Shown: positions 11,101 through 23,000 of the stretch, piece after piece
Position numbering within the stretch: the stretch's first letter is position 1
Layout of the letters: every line of letters begins with the position of its first letter
Source of the DNA: Cristatella mucedo
Lineage: Eukaryota; Bryozoa; Phylactolaemata; Cristatellidae
Assembly (NCBI GenBank): GCA_009760855.2
Contig: WPIO01000004.1
Location: forward strand, 3,846,001 to 3,910,000
Length of the DNA stretch: 64,000 nucleotides
Reading direction: 5' to 3'
Notes under the pieces: model-generated
The model's database searches: none
Told to the model about the DNA's origin: nothing
What the model saw: only the letters and a program-made list of their open reading frames with translations
Program-made: the position numbers and the translations under genes

Positions 11101-14100
11101 AAGCTTTGCGTATGCACAAGGTGTAGGCTGCCGACCGATCGCATCTTTTGAAAACCACTGTCAAACCAGCTCTGGGTCTTAGCCCAGGGGTAGGGTGTTC
11201 TTCAAGACCCAGGTCGTGAATTGGAGTCTTGCTGTGGGTGATCCTTTATCGTCCACTGCAAACGGTGGCAATAGCCGTGAAGGCTCTTCTGCTGCTGATA
11301 AATGAGGCTGTTCGTCCATCTAAGCTTGCGGTTTTTTCTCTAAAAAAAAAAACACGGCCAGCTGGTCAGTGCAGGAAGAAGCCGGAAGCCACAATGATTG
11401 GATTGATTGGGTCTACCCCGACAGATCAGTGTCTTCACTCTGTCAATTATTTATGGATATTGTGGTAGGCATGTTTCCTGTGCCTCAGGTTTGACTTAGT
11501 GCTGCAGAACTCGACTAGGGCATTTGCTTTGAATGTGTTCAATTAGCACCTGGTCTGTTTTTGCATGTTTTATTTAATTGTTGCTTACACTCACTGCTTT
11601 TTTTATGTGTGCCAAACACCTGTCTCAGACCTGAAGCCAGCCTAGCTCTTCCTGCTCAGTTAGCATTCCTTCGTGTCAGCCGGGCCGGGCTTTACGGCAT
11701 TTGTCGGTCTTATGTGTTCACCTTAAGTGTTCCTGCTCACTTAGAGGCTCTTGTTTAGGTAGCTTCGCAATAGCTGGTGTGCCTTTGATCATGTGATATT
11801 CGCAACTAGGCAGTGAAATGACTGAATTTGTAGAGTAACAAATGGTCGTTGCTATTGTTGCTGCACATCAAAGTGTACAGTAAACGATGCCCGGAGAAAG
11901 GTCACTAGGAAAATAGTTGTCTAGGCAAGGTCCGAGAGAGTGGCATCCCATGATCTTTTCTAATGGCTGCCGTGGCATTTGTTTTGTTGTGACCGTGCAA
12001 ACTGGCTTATTTTTGCTGAGTTGAAACAGACTCCACAACCCAGCAATCGTGGTCTAACCTATTGCTCGATCCTTCGGCAACATTTGATACTATTGATCAC
12101 CAAGCCCGTCTGGAGCATCTCTCATCTCGCCTGGGCATCAGTGACTCTGCGAAGATTTAGGTCCTATCTGAGTGGGAGACTCCGATGCATTGATGTCAAC
12201 GGGTAGTAACAATCTGAGGAGCCTTAAGTATAAGATGTGCCAGGGGTCTGTGCTTGGTCCACTTCTTCTCACAATTAATACGATCCTCATGCCGAGGTAA
12301 TCGCCAAGCACAATATAGGCTTTCGTTTCTATGCCGATGAAACACATCTCTGCCTATGCTTTGATCCAACCCTGCCTTCCAGCACGTCGAGCTCTCTCAA
12401 CTCCCTTCCCACATGTATAGCTGATATTTACACTTGGATGGTAGCATTTCTCAAAATGAATATAAAACAAGCTTAATAGTATCGGCAAGTCTAGTGTGAC
12501 TCAAAAATTGGAAACCAATCCCATAAAATGACCTCTGTCAGAATATATTCTGTAGCATCTGCATGAAACGTGGGTGGTTATTTCAAAGTGATCTTTTACC
12601 ACACAAGCTCCACATTCATGTTAGCCTGCTTGAGCATTAATTATGATATGAATTTTTAGGCCGTACAGGTTAATAATGATTGGTCGTAAAATGTCTGAAA
12701 AGCCCGAAAACAAGTCATATTTTAGACATTCAAGCGTAATTTGCTAAGGTCCAAGGAGGGCAGCTCCAAAACTCTAGTGGAACTGCAGGCGCTGCTACCA
12801 TGAATTAATTGTTTGGTGTTCTTGATGTATCCGAGATAAGGCTGAGCCCATGGTATACACAAGCCAAGGAAACTAGGTAAGTTTCAATAGAAAATGCTGT
12901 GACAAGCAGGTGTGGTTTTACCTTCTTGTAATGCTATGTCAGGGGAGGTCGGCACGTCAGGCGGATGCGAGTTCCAGACTTTGATAGCACACGAACTAAA
13001 ATTAAAGTCTCCAAAGGATTTGAGGTTGGAAAGAGGCACAAGTAAAAGACTTCAGTCACAAGTCAGTAGTACGATGCCTTAGTGGGAAGTAGTTTGGTTA
13101 GGTAGGCCAGTGCAAGAGAATGAAGGGACCTACTAGTGACTGGCAGAACCTTGAAGTCGACATGCTACTTGATGGGTAGCCAATGCAGATCGGTGAGTAG
13201 TGTAATGTAATTGCAGGTCGGCAAAGGCAGGTTGAGCCAGGTCGGTGAAAGGTGGTGGGATGTCACAGTTCCGCCATTCACAACAGACAGGCCTAGTTGC
13301 AGAGTTTTGCACTAACCTTAAGTGCCTTATTTCGTAGGCCGGAATACCTGCGAGTAGTTAGTTACAGGAGTCTAGTCGGATTGTTACAAATGCATTGACC
13401 AGCTTGGATCGTATCCCTGTCTAAGCAGGACCGAAGTTTTACATTGTTAAGTAGCTGAAAGTAGGCTGACGACTGTGGAACTGACGTGGTTGTTTAGTAT
13501 AAGGTGACTTTAGAACAGGGCGCACAGATTGCATGCAGATGCTGTAGGAGATATCCCGGCCGAGTTTATTCTAAGTGTTGGTTTCCAATTTTTGAGTATC
13601 CAGGATTGCCTGTAACTAGTAAGCTGGTTTTATTGTCATTCAATTTTAGAAAGTTTGCTGCAATCAAAGTGCAAATGTTCGCAATACCTACAGCAAGGGA
13701 GTTCCATGCTGGAAGGCATGGAGGGATCCTAACACATGTACAGCTTTGTGTCATCTGCATACAAATGAGATCGTAACTTGGCGATTACATCGGCAACTCG
13801 AGGGGGTATACAATAGTAGAAGTTGACTAAGCAGAGATCCCTAGAGTGCTTGTATTTTAGAGGCTCTTGCATGACTGAGACCTGCTTATATCAATGCAAC
13901 ATCAATGCTGTGAAGTCTCACACTGAGATACGACTTGAACCTTTCGGTGCAGTTCCAGGGATTCCCAGGCGAAATGACAGGCGTGTTAAAGCATGTTTGC
14001 TTGTTCTTAGATAGAATATATCAAATTCTAGACAATATACTTGTTACTGTAGTAGAGGTTGAATAGGTTTGATCAGGCCTGTGGCTTGCAGAGAAAAGAT

Positions 14101-17100
14101 ACATCAGCTTAACCCAAGAGGCAGGAGGAGACTCTTTGTTTGCAACGACAAGATGCACGTAGGATTGTCTGCGGCTGAGCTTTAGTATGCTGACCTCACC
14201 GATAGGTAAGCAATTAAATTGGGTGTTAATACTGGCACTGGAAAAGGATTGGGGGTGATCAGTAGTCTCAAATGTTGCCGAAAGATGCAGCAAAAAGCAG
14301 AAAATCTATCCGTTTATAATTATAATTTTTTTATATTGTTCTACATGTCATTAAACGTCCTGAAGCTTTATTACCTGCAATATGGACATGCATAGAAAAA
14401 CCTACCTGACCGAAATCAGAAATGATCTAACCTCATGTGGTACAAGCAGAGCTGAACTCGTATTTCAAGTTTCACTCTGATACGCAAAGTATTAGCCGAG
14501 TTATGGAATGTATCAAGCTACTCGGAAAATGAAGCTATATAAAATTCACAAGCATTCATCTCAAAAGCTTCATGCATGTACCTCGATCTACCAAGGTTCA
14601 GCAAGTTAGGATACAAGTTGCATATGATTCAGAGATCAGTAAATGTTTTATTTGTATGTATATGTTGCTTCCTGTTTATATCCGGCTAGACATGGTTTAC
14701 TTAATCAGTTTTTCTTTTATGTGGAAGTCGTCAGAACGTCTGATCCTATTTCTAATATGTTTGTCTTTTGAAAGGTACCCTAAACAAATATTCGATTGTT
14801 TGACTAATTTTCTTTGACATTCTCTCTCAAGTTCTCTGTGATCTTATCTGTCTGACTTGCTTGCAAAAAAGCTTTAGGAGCCATCTGCTATATTGTCACA
14901 GCAATCACTTGTTAAGGTACTTGCTTGGCAGCGGGTAAGGAGATGTCTGAGTATCGGCATCATTTTAGGATTGTGTATCTGTGATTCCACTGTGGTTTTA
15001 TGGAAGCCAGACTGGCCTTATCTAGGATGCACTGCGACACTCTGCAATATTCCTCATGTGCCAGTCTGTAGGCAGTTAGTCCTGATATTTTGTATGTTCT
15101 CTCAAGCTTGCATTTACTAGTAAGTTTAATATCTGCAGTAAACCATAGGCTGTCTAGGCAAGGGTGTGAAGTTTGCTAGTCAGATGAACAAACTCTTGTA
15201 GAACACAGGCTAGTGTCGTGTTGTAGTGTTTCACCATCGAGCAGGGCAGCAGGTCTTGTGGAGGATTGAGCGGCTCACTTAAGAAGGATATTTTCCTGCA
15301 GACGGTATCAGTATCAATAATCAAGGTTGTGATCATCGCACATGGTTTGGATACCTAATAAGACACAAACTGCAGACTCAATTAGATCCACATATGGTCA
15401 GTGTGCAGAATTGGGTAATCATTGGAGCATGCAATCGTAGGAGAATATTTAAATCGAGCAAATGACCTTTGTTATGAGTGGGGTCAGGCATATGCGCCAC
15501 AAGAGTCAACTGAATTAGCCAATTTACGAAATTTGGTATCTAACAGACCAGTTAATCATCAAAATGAATGTTTACATCATCCAGTACAATACATGGAAGA
15601 CTGAATGACTCTTTCCCTTCGCGGACTGTAACCCATAAATTTGGCAACCACTGATAATAATATAATAATAATAATATTGCACTTGATAAAGCGCCCTCAG
15701 AGAACTTAATCTCTTTCTAGGCGCTTTACATTTGCTGCAAAGTGATACGCAATAGAATAGTAAGTAAAATCATGCTTGAAAAACAAACAAAATGAATAAC
15801 ATAGTTAGGGGTTACATGCACTGGGTCAGCATGCAAATGTGGTTAGTGGCAGCATGAACAGTGTCAGCACGCATAAGCACATCGAGGACGAACCACTAAA
15901 TGCTGTCCTAAATAGGTATGTTTTTAAGTTTAGATCCGGATGATCTCGACTTCTCCAGTGGCAGCCAATACTGTCATTGTTTATTTTTAAGGCAAACGGT
16001 CCTTCTTAGTTATTTCTATAAGAAAACATGTTGCAGGTTCACTTTGGTTTTTGCATCATAATTTGTTCAACTTTTGTTGCATGTTTTAGGAGTCATTTCA
16101 TTTTTAGTTTAGCAAGAAATGTGCAGGAAACGGTTCTGGGGTGTGAACCTACTTAATTGACCTAGTCTAATGTAATAGTTCAGAGCCTGAGGATAGCATC
16201 GTACAAGCTCTGCAATACCTAGATTCTGCTGAAGGTTGCAAGGGGTAAACTATGTGTGGCTCTAGTGATATAATGGGTACTAGTAACAACGGTCTCACTG
16301 TTGAGCCAAGAAATGAGTGTTATGCCGGTTCTGTCCTACCCGGCAGCTGACGTCCGATAGAACTGGAATAACAAGTCGTACATTGGGCATCTTGGCCATT
16401 GCTGTTGCTCTAAAGTTTCTTGCTTGCATTAGGTACGTTGATTTAACAAAGCAGATAGCTGAGGATGTTCAGGGTTGTCTTGTAGCAGCACACTAGTTTG
16501 TGACTAGGGGGCTGCGAAAGCACATGACCCGGTCCTAAACTAGCGCCTGTCTATAGACTAATTATCTGACAAGAGCAAAGCCACTGTGATGTTAACAAAA
16601 GTGCATTTGACGGTATGTGGTAGCAATGTGCGTGTTAATTTTAACATGGGTTTCGTAGGTTCGCTAGTATACAGTGCTAGTCCACAATCCGCATCCCTTG
16701 GGAATAAAAAAAAAACGGTTGCAGAGTTTTGCCAACCCCAAATACAGTTGTATGAAGTCGGATTCGTATAGGTAAGCATCTCATCGAGTAAAACACGCAT
16801 GACAGTTTCTTCTACTACCGGAAGTTTAACTTTTCAAACAATATTTTGTAGGTATTAGAATACTGCAAGAGGAACTAAGATTTACAGTTTGTGCTATGAG
16901 TAACCCTCTCGAAACATTATGTTTCAATACAACTGTGTTTGTTTCTTTAAGAACAGTCGTGATTTGAAGCATCAGGTTTTGCATATCTACACTTAAATCC
17001 CAGATATAGTTCGAAATTGTGCAAGAAGTTGATTATGCATTCATGAGAGAAAAGCCAGACAATAGCAATTTCCAAACGCAGCACACTGTTGATTTGTTTT

Positions 17101-20022
17101 AAACTGTTGCTTAGGTCTTAGCAGACCACTGGGGCACCACAACTTAGGGATCTACAAGTATTGAAACGATTTTGTTCAGATTTTGGAAATGAATTTTCAT
17201 TGACTACCTGCTTTTGGTGCATCGAGTGATTCAAGGCTTGGTCAGCAGTTTAACAGGGCTCCTATTTGATAGAAATCTGTAGTACATCTGCCCATACACA
17301 AAATTGCTTGTTTCGAACCTTGAGGATTGCTGAGGAGCTACCAAACAGGATATATTGTCGACAGATCATGGCACACCCATATCACTGTGCATTGTTGTGA
17401 TCATGCAATAACAAAATGTCATCAATTATGTCAGGTTGAAGTCAGAAATGCTTCAGACATTACCGAAACAGGTGCATACTTTATCTTGGAAAGTGGAGAT
17501 TTTTACGAGGTGTCTTCATTTGAGCAGATACCAAAATTAATCGAAACTGCTGGCTTACCTTGAGCTGAATTTATAGCATCTAAATACCAAAGTTCCTTAC
17601 AGGCTGTTTAAGGTGTGTAGTTGCCAAAAAAACATTTGATACTTATTGACAGATGTTGACAGAAAAATATCTTCTGCGGCTCGTAATGCAACGAAAAGGG
17701 CAGAATTATAAGGAGATATTTCTTTTTGCTACTGGCAGCACACAACAGTAGAAACTCTAAATATTGGAAGAGTTGGTTCCTTCATTATAAAGGATTATTC
17801 GTTGATGAAGAATTGAATCACTGTGAAACTTGCTTATTCTGGCATGCCATACCTTGTTGTAAACCTGCAGCGATCCTTAATTACCATAGCCTCCAGCATT
17901 AGGGGTACTTGTTTTCACCCAGCTTTGCATACTCATATTTAAGCTGCGACAAAATTGCATTCTATTCCACCAAGTAACCCTGGTGGCAAACAGTAACTGA
18001 TTCGGTTGTCAAGCTTGTACCACCTTTTACTGTACCTTTGCTAATCACGTTCTAGTTAAAGAGAGGCTGAGCTTATTTAAAGCTACACTTATTTAGCAGG
18101 AATAAGAGCATCAAGGCTATCACAACCACTTCCGGTGGGTTGCAAATAATTGCCTTCTTTAGAAATTGAATCCACGAGTGTAAAGTGCTCCCTAAAATTT
18201 AACAGTAATAAATGGATGTTTTTGAGCATTTTATCTTTTGGCTCACCGCTCTGTGGGTTCGAAAATTTCCGTCCTTTGTCTCTGCAACAAGAGCTAGTGG
18301 TCGAAGCATTTTGCGAAATTAAGTTCCTAAAACTTCTGACAGAAATCTGGCTCGAGTGGCCGCACTGGACACTTTTTTGCTGCAAAGTTTAAAGCACCTG
18401 GGCAGAAATTAATCATCATAGGTAACTATACAAACTATCTCATACTACTTTTATAATTTCCACTCGGAAATGGAAGTTTAGGTTTAAGGGATGAGATAGG
18501 ATTCCAGGCATTCAGCTACCACACCCTTTGCCTGATGACCGTCTGAGCGAGACTTCACCTGAGCCGTTTGCGACTTGCAGCTTGTTGGGGCATGTGCTAA
18601 AAACTTTAACAGCTTCATTTACAGTGTAGCTTTGTGCCTTGTTAATTCAATAGCTCTGCCAATACATGACTCATATTACAATATTCATCATTATTATCAA
18701 TATTACATTTCAAATGTGAGTCTAGCTCTACTTAAATTGAAGAACGTTTGATGGCACGTTTAGCAAAACATGCTATCGTTATATTAACATACATATTATA
18801 ATGTAAAATATGCTAGGAGGCCAGTGGAGTGTAGAAAGCACGCGTTAATTTATTAGCATGGATACTGCTATTCAATTGGTAAATAAACTTAGTAAATAGC
18901 ATTACTGCATTTGGTCCATATATATTCATGCCGTTAGGCATTATGTTTATCGTGGAATCCACTGATTACTTGCCTTTGAACTGTTTGCTCGTCAGTGCTA
19001 ATAATTCTTGAGAGCTGCTCTCGTCGATACTGCCGAACTGCACTAGCTGCAAGTGCCTATATATGCCATAGGCTCACTGTGGTGGTAGTCGCATGATATG
19101 TTTCTATTTAAACGGATAGTTTGTATAAATTGGTCGATTTGCATTTAGGTGGTATCAACTGTTTCTCGATGCTTGGCCTTTTTTTTGTGTAATGGTGCCT
19201 TACTGTTAAATGGATTTTGTGGCCTAGGACTGGTGGTATCACAATTTGTTCTCGTTCAGATCAATTATGCTACTGCCAGAGTGATGACCAAGCGGAGCAA
19301 TGGTGGAGCAAGCAGCAGCCCTGTGCAAAGTAAGGCTGCTTTAAGGCGAAGCGAAGAGGCTGCTGTAGTTTTGGACTAAATCTTCGGCAAGGTGTTGATG
19401 CTATACGGCACACCACACAGTTCTCATCTTACGATGCTGTGCTCACGTTTATCAACCGTATTCTCTTTTCCACAAGTGCTTAGCAATGGAGCAATGCCTC
19501 CCCCTCCCTCCCCCCTGGTCTCATCATACTGCTTGTACTTGTACTGTATGCAGCAGTGGAGTCTTGTAGCTGCTAGGCCTCTTGATCGGTTGTTGCATTC
19601 CTCTCTGCACTGTGTGTTGTCGTCGTACCGTCGACTCCCGGCACTGGTGCTGTGAGGGAGCAAGTTTCAGTGTTCGCCGCGGCTGTTCAAGTGCTAGACT
19701 GATCCGGCATTAAAGTGGGTTGAAGACTCGAAACTAGCTGCCTGCCTTCCTGCCTTCACCACCCCCAACTATCTCCTTAACCGCCCCAAATAACAATGGT
19801 GCCGGTAGTTCCCCAATAACTCGTATCCTTTCGAAGGCAAACGTTTTCTTTCAGTGACTTGGCCCGGTGACATTTCACGGGTTGTTGATGTCCAATGTGG
19901 TAAGGCTACTCCACCCTCCCCATGCCCCATGAATCTGCCCCTTTCAGCTAGCTGATGATCTCGTGGAGCCCATTACAGTCTGCTGCAGTGTGTGGTCTCA
20001 TTCCTTTTCTAGCTTCCAAGCT

Positions 20023-20078
<56 letters not shown>

Positions 20079-23000
20079 CCTGATGATTAATTTAATAGCT
20101 TCATCTATGTAATGAGAAAGTCCGTCACGCCACAAGATGGTGCACTTGCATCACGTGGCAAGATGAGGCACTTCTGTCTAGCAGCAAAATGATGTGGTCT
20201 TCTGTAACTACTATGACTCAGCGAAGCGAGTCCACAGACAGTGCGCTGCCCGGTAGCTAGCAGCAGGAGAGCCTTAATGGCTATCACCACCTCATGCAGT
20301 GGTCAATAAATGATCGCTTGCTTCAGGACTCGAACCCATGACCTCGGTCGTGAAGTCCAAGTACCTTACCCCCAGGCTAAGACCCAGAGGCCACCACCAT
20401 GATGCCCGGCTGAGGATGCGCTCGCCGATAATGCAAATGTGGCTGCTCGTTGCAGAGTGCCTTTGGGCCTAGACTTTTGTTTGTTGAACTGAAATACACA
20501 GGAATTGTGTTGCCAGATTTTTTTAAGGAGTCTTACTATTACTGAGCCATAATGCAGCTGTAAAGCCGTGTGCTCCACGCCAGGCCCTGTAACTTGTCGC
20601 TGCTGAAACGACGGCTGCACTTCTGCACCCTGTTGTCTTTCAGCGCCTCCTCTGGCTGCCAGCTTTGGCCGAGGAGTGCCCACGTCGGCGGCTGCATCAC
20701 GCGCCGTTGCTGCCATGTCTGCTGCTGGACTTCGCGGCGCTTACGCCATGGCCGGTGGCATGCAGAGACCAGTTCAATATGCGTGAGTGTGCATGGTTCA
20801 GGGAGGCATGCGAACCTGCGTATGTGCAGATGGGTAGATCGTCTTGATCGGTTCGATATACGCCTTCGACCTCTCTCACTTCGACGGCACCGTCGCTGCT
20901 AGCGTCTTTCTCTCGGTCCCGTTCAGCTACGACAACATGCCGTGGCTCCTAATCTGCTCGGCGGCGTGCTATTAGTGAATTTAGGATCCGAAGGGTCATC
21001 ATTCTGTGCACAGCCCCGTTCCATCTCGTGCCGTGACAAGCCGTCGCCACGCTAGCAGGCGAGCGATCGGCGTGCCTCATCCCCTCGTCTGCTTTGCTGT
21101 CTCTCGCTCTCGTCTGCTGACCGACAGTGCGTTCTGTTTTGCTTTGCCAGTGGACTGCTTTCAACGGAAGCTGCTTACGCTCTGGCTGCAGCTCAAGGAT
21201 TTCAGGTAACCAAAAAGAGAGACTGTTTGCCTCGATCACTGCAGTGACTGGCTGCTCGGTGATCTGAATGTGATCAGGCTGCTCGGTGATGATGATGCTG
21301 TGATCAGGCTGCTCGGTGATGATGATGCTGTGATCAGGCTGCTCGGTGATGATGATGCTGTGATCAGGCTGCTCGGTGATGATGATGCTGTGATCAGGCT
21401 GCTCGGTGATGATGATGCTGTGATCGGGCTGTGATGCTTTGATGATGCTGTGATCAGGCTGCTCGGTGATGATGATGCTGTGATCAGGCTGTGATGCTTT
21501 GATGATGCTGTGATCAGGCTGCTCGGCCGACTCGAACCTGCCGGGAAAGCGGCACGAACTGCTTTGAGGCCGAGTCACGTGGCATGCTGACCCGAGCTCG
21601 CTTAGCCTTCCTTACCTTGCTGACAAGTGTGATTGGCCATGCCGAGAGCGACCCCGCTGAGGGAGACCCAAGTAGCCGTGTCAAGGTCGTCTTGGGAGCC
21701 TCTGGCGTGCGGTCTTGCACGGTTGTTTGGCATGCAATTCTTGCCGATTGTCGTTTGGTTAGGTCGCCTTTTGCAGCTTGTGGGCGGTGGCTGATCGTGG
21801 GGGGTAGGGTGCAAGAGGAGCAACGTTGCTTCCGTCCAAGGTCTTATCTAGTACGGCTCTCGTGGCTCACCGATGTCCCCAAACGGTAGCAGCACAGCAC
21901 TCCGTCGGTCTGGAACTGGTCGAGCTTTGTGAGTGTGTGATCTGTCGAGCTCTTGTGATCTGTCTTTCTGTGTCGGGTCAGCGAGTGCTGCTATATGCAC
22001 GTAGGATACATGCACTGCTGTGTCGCATCATTATTTTGTTCATTCATTTCATTAATTATGCTGGAGCCTTTATAAACGAAATGAAGGAATAATTGGCCCA
22101 GCCGTGATGTTGCTGCCAGCAGCCCTCTCACGGCAGTTCATGGAGAGAATAGCCAAGCATGGCAGCCACTGAGGAGAGCTGCCTTAAGGGAGCATGCCGT
22201 CCTCCTCTGGCCCGGGCCACTAAGCTGGCCCGGCTTTGCAGCCACTGATCTATGTGTTAAAAAATATCGACACATTTCTTCATCAATATATTTATGTGAC
22301 GAACGTCTAGACGATTTCTGATCAATCTCAGCGTGGCTGGTCATCATAGCAAGACTAGCGCTGTGTAGGGCGAGACACATAGTGGGCAAGCTATAGACGG
22401 TGGCAACAGCAGCTGCTTGCTCAGCTTCTCTAGTCGTAGCACATCTAAATGAAAATAAACCCCAATGAGGCTTTGTGCAGTTCGCTAGAAAGGCCAGTCT
22501 TAGTAGGAAGCAACTTGACCGTCATTTCCAGTTTAGGCAGGCGATGGCAACTTGCAGGTAGCCGAGGCGCTCTCCTGCCCGCCCTAGGTGCAATCGGTTT
22601 TTTATTTTTAGCGCTTCCTGTCTGTTGTGGACAAAATGCTATGCGAAGAGCCGATAAAATGCTGTGTGCACGGGTCGGGTAGCCCGCTTGCGCGGTGTTA
22701 TGACCGTGCATGCTTTTATGTTCTCACATCGGCTGCTCGCGCCGGCGTCCCCAACTCTTAGATGCGTGAGCGAGTGGCAAGCGGTCGAGGCATCTCTCGC
22801 AACATGTCTGCCATCCGTTTGTCCACTGCTGTCGGCGGTCGTCTCTTGGTGCCTTGTGTAGGCGTGCGCACGTCAAGAGCGCCACCTTCAGGTGTCATCC
22901 GTTTTTTAAGGCCTTGTCAGCATCTCCGTACGCCGCCACACTCGGCAACCAGAGATATTCAGCCTTGGGTGCTGCCGCGGCTGTATCGCCCGCTGCTGCT

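Noticed and set aside
11165-11230. tRNA gene call from box A and box B
   Set aside because: Cloverleaf pairing is not kept, and the unit recurs with a shared non-tRNA body in many places, so it is a SINE.
20935-20990. Possible extra RBFOX exon after the TTCAG at 20935
   Set aside because: In the required phase it reads [15 protein letters not shown] and stops; the exon at 21151 continues the frame cleanly.
21248-21526. Possible CRISPR-like array (regular 30-bp units)
   Set aside because: Units are directly tandem with no unique spacers, in an animal intron: a minisatellite.
20949-21578. 209-codon minus-strand ORF with decapeptide repeats
   Set aside because: It is the 30-bp minisatellite plus flanks and overlaps a supported RBFOX exon on the other strand. 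No start or splice context supports it.
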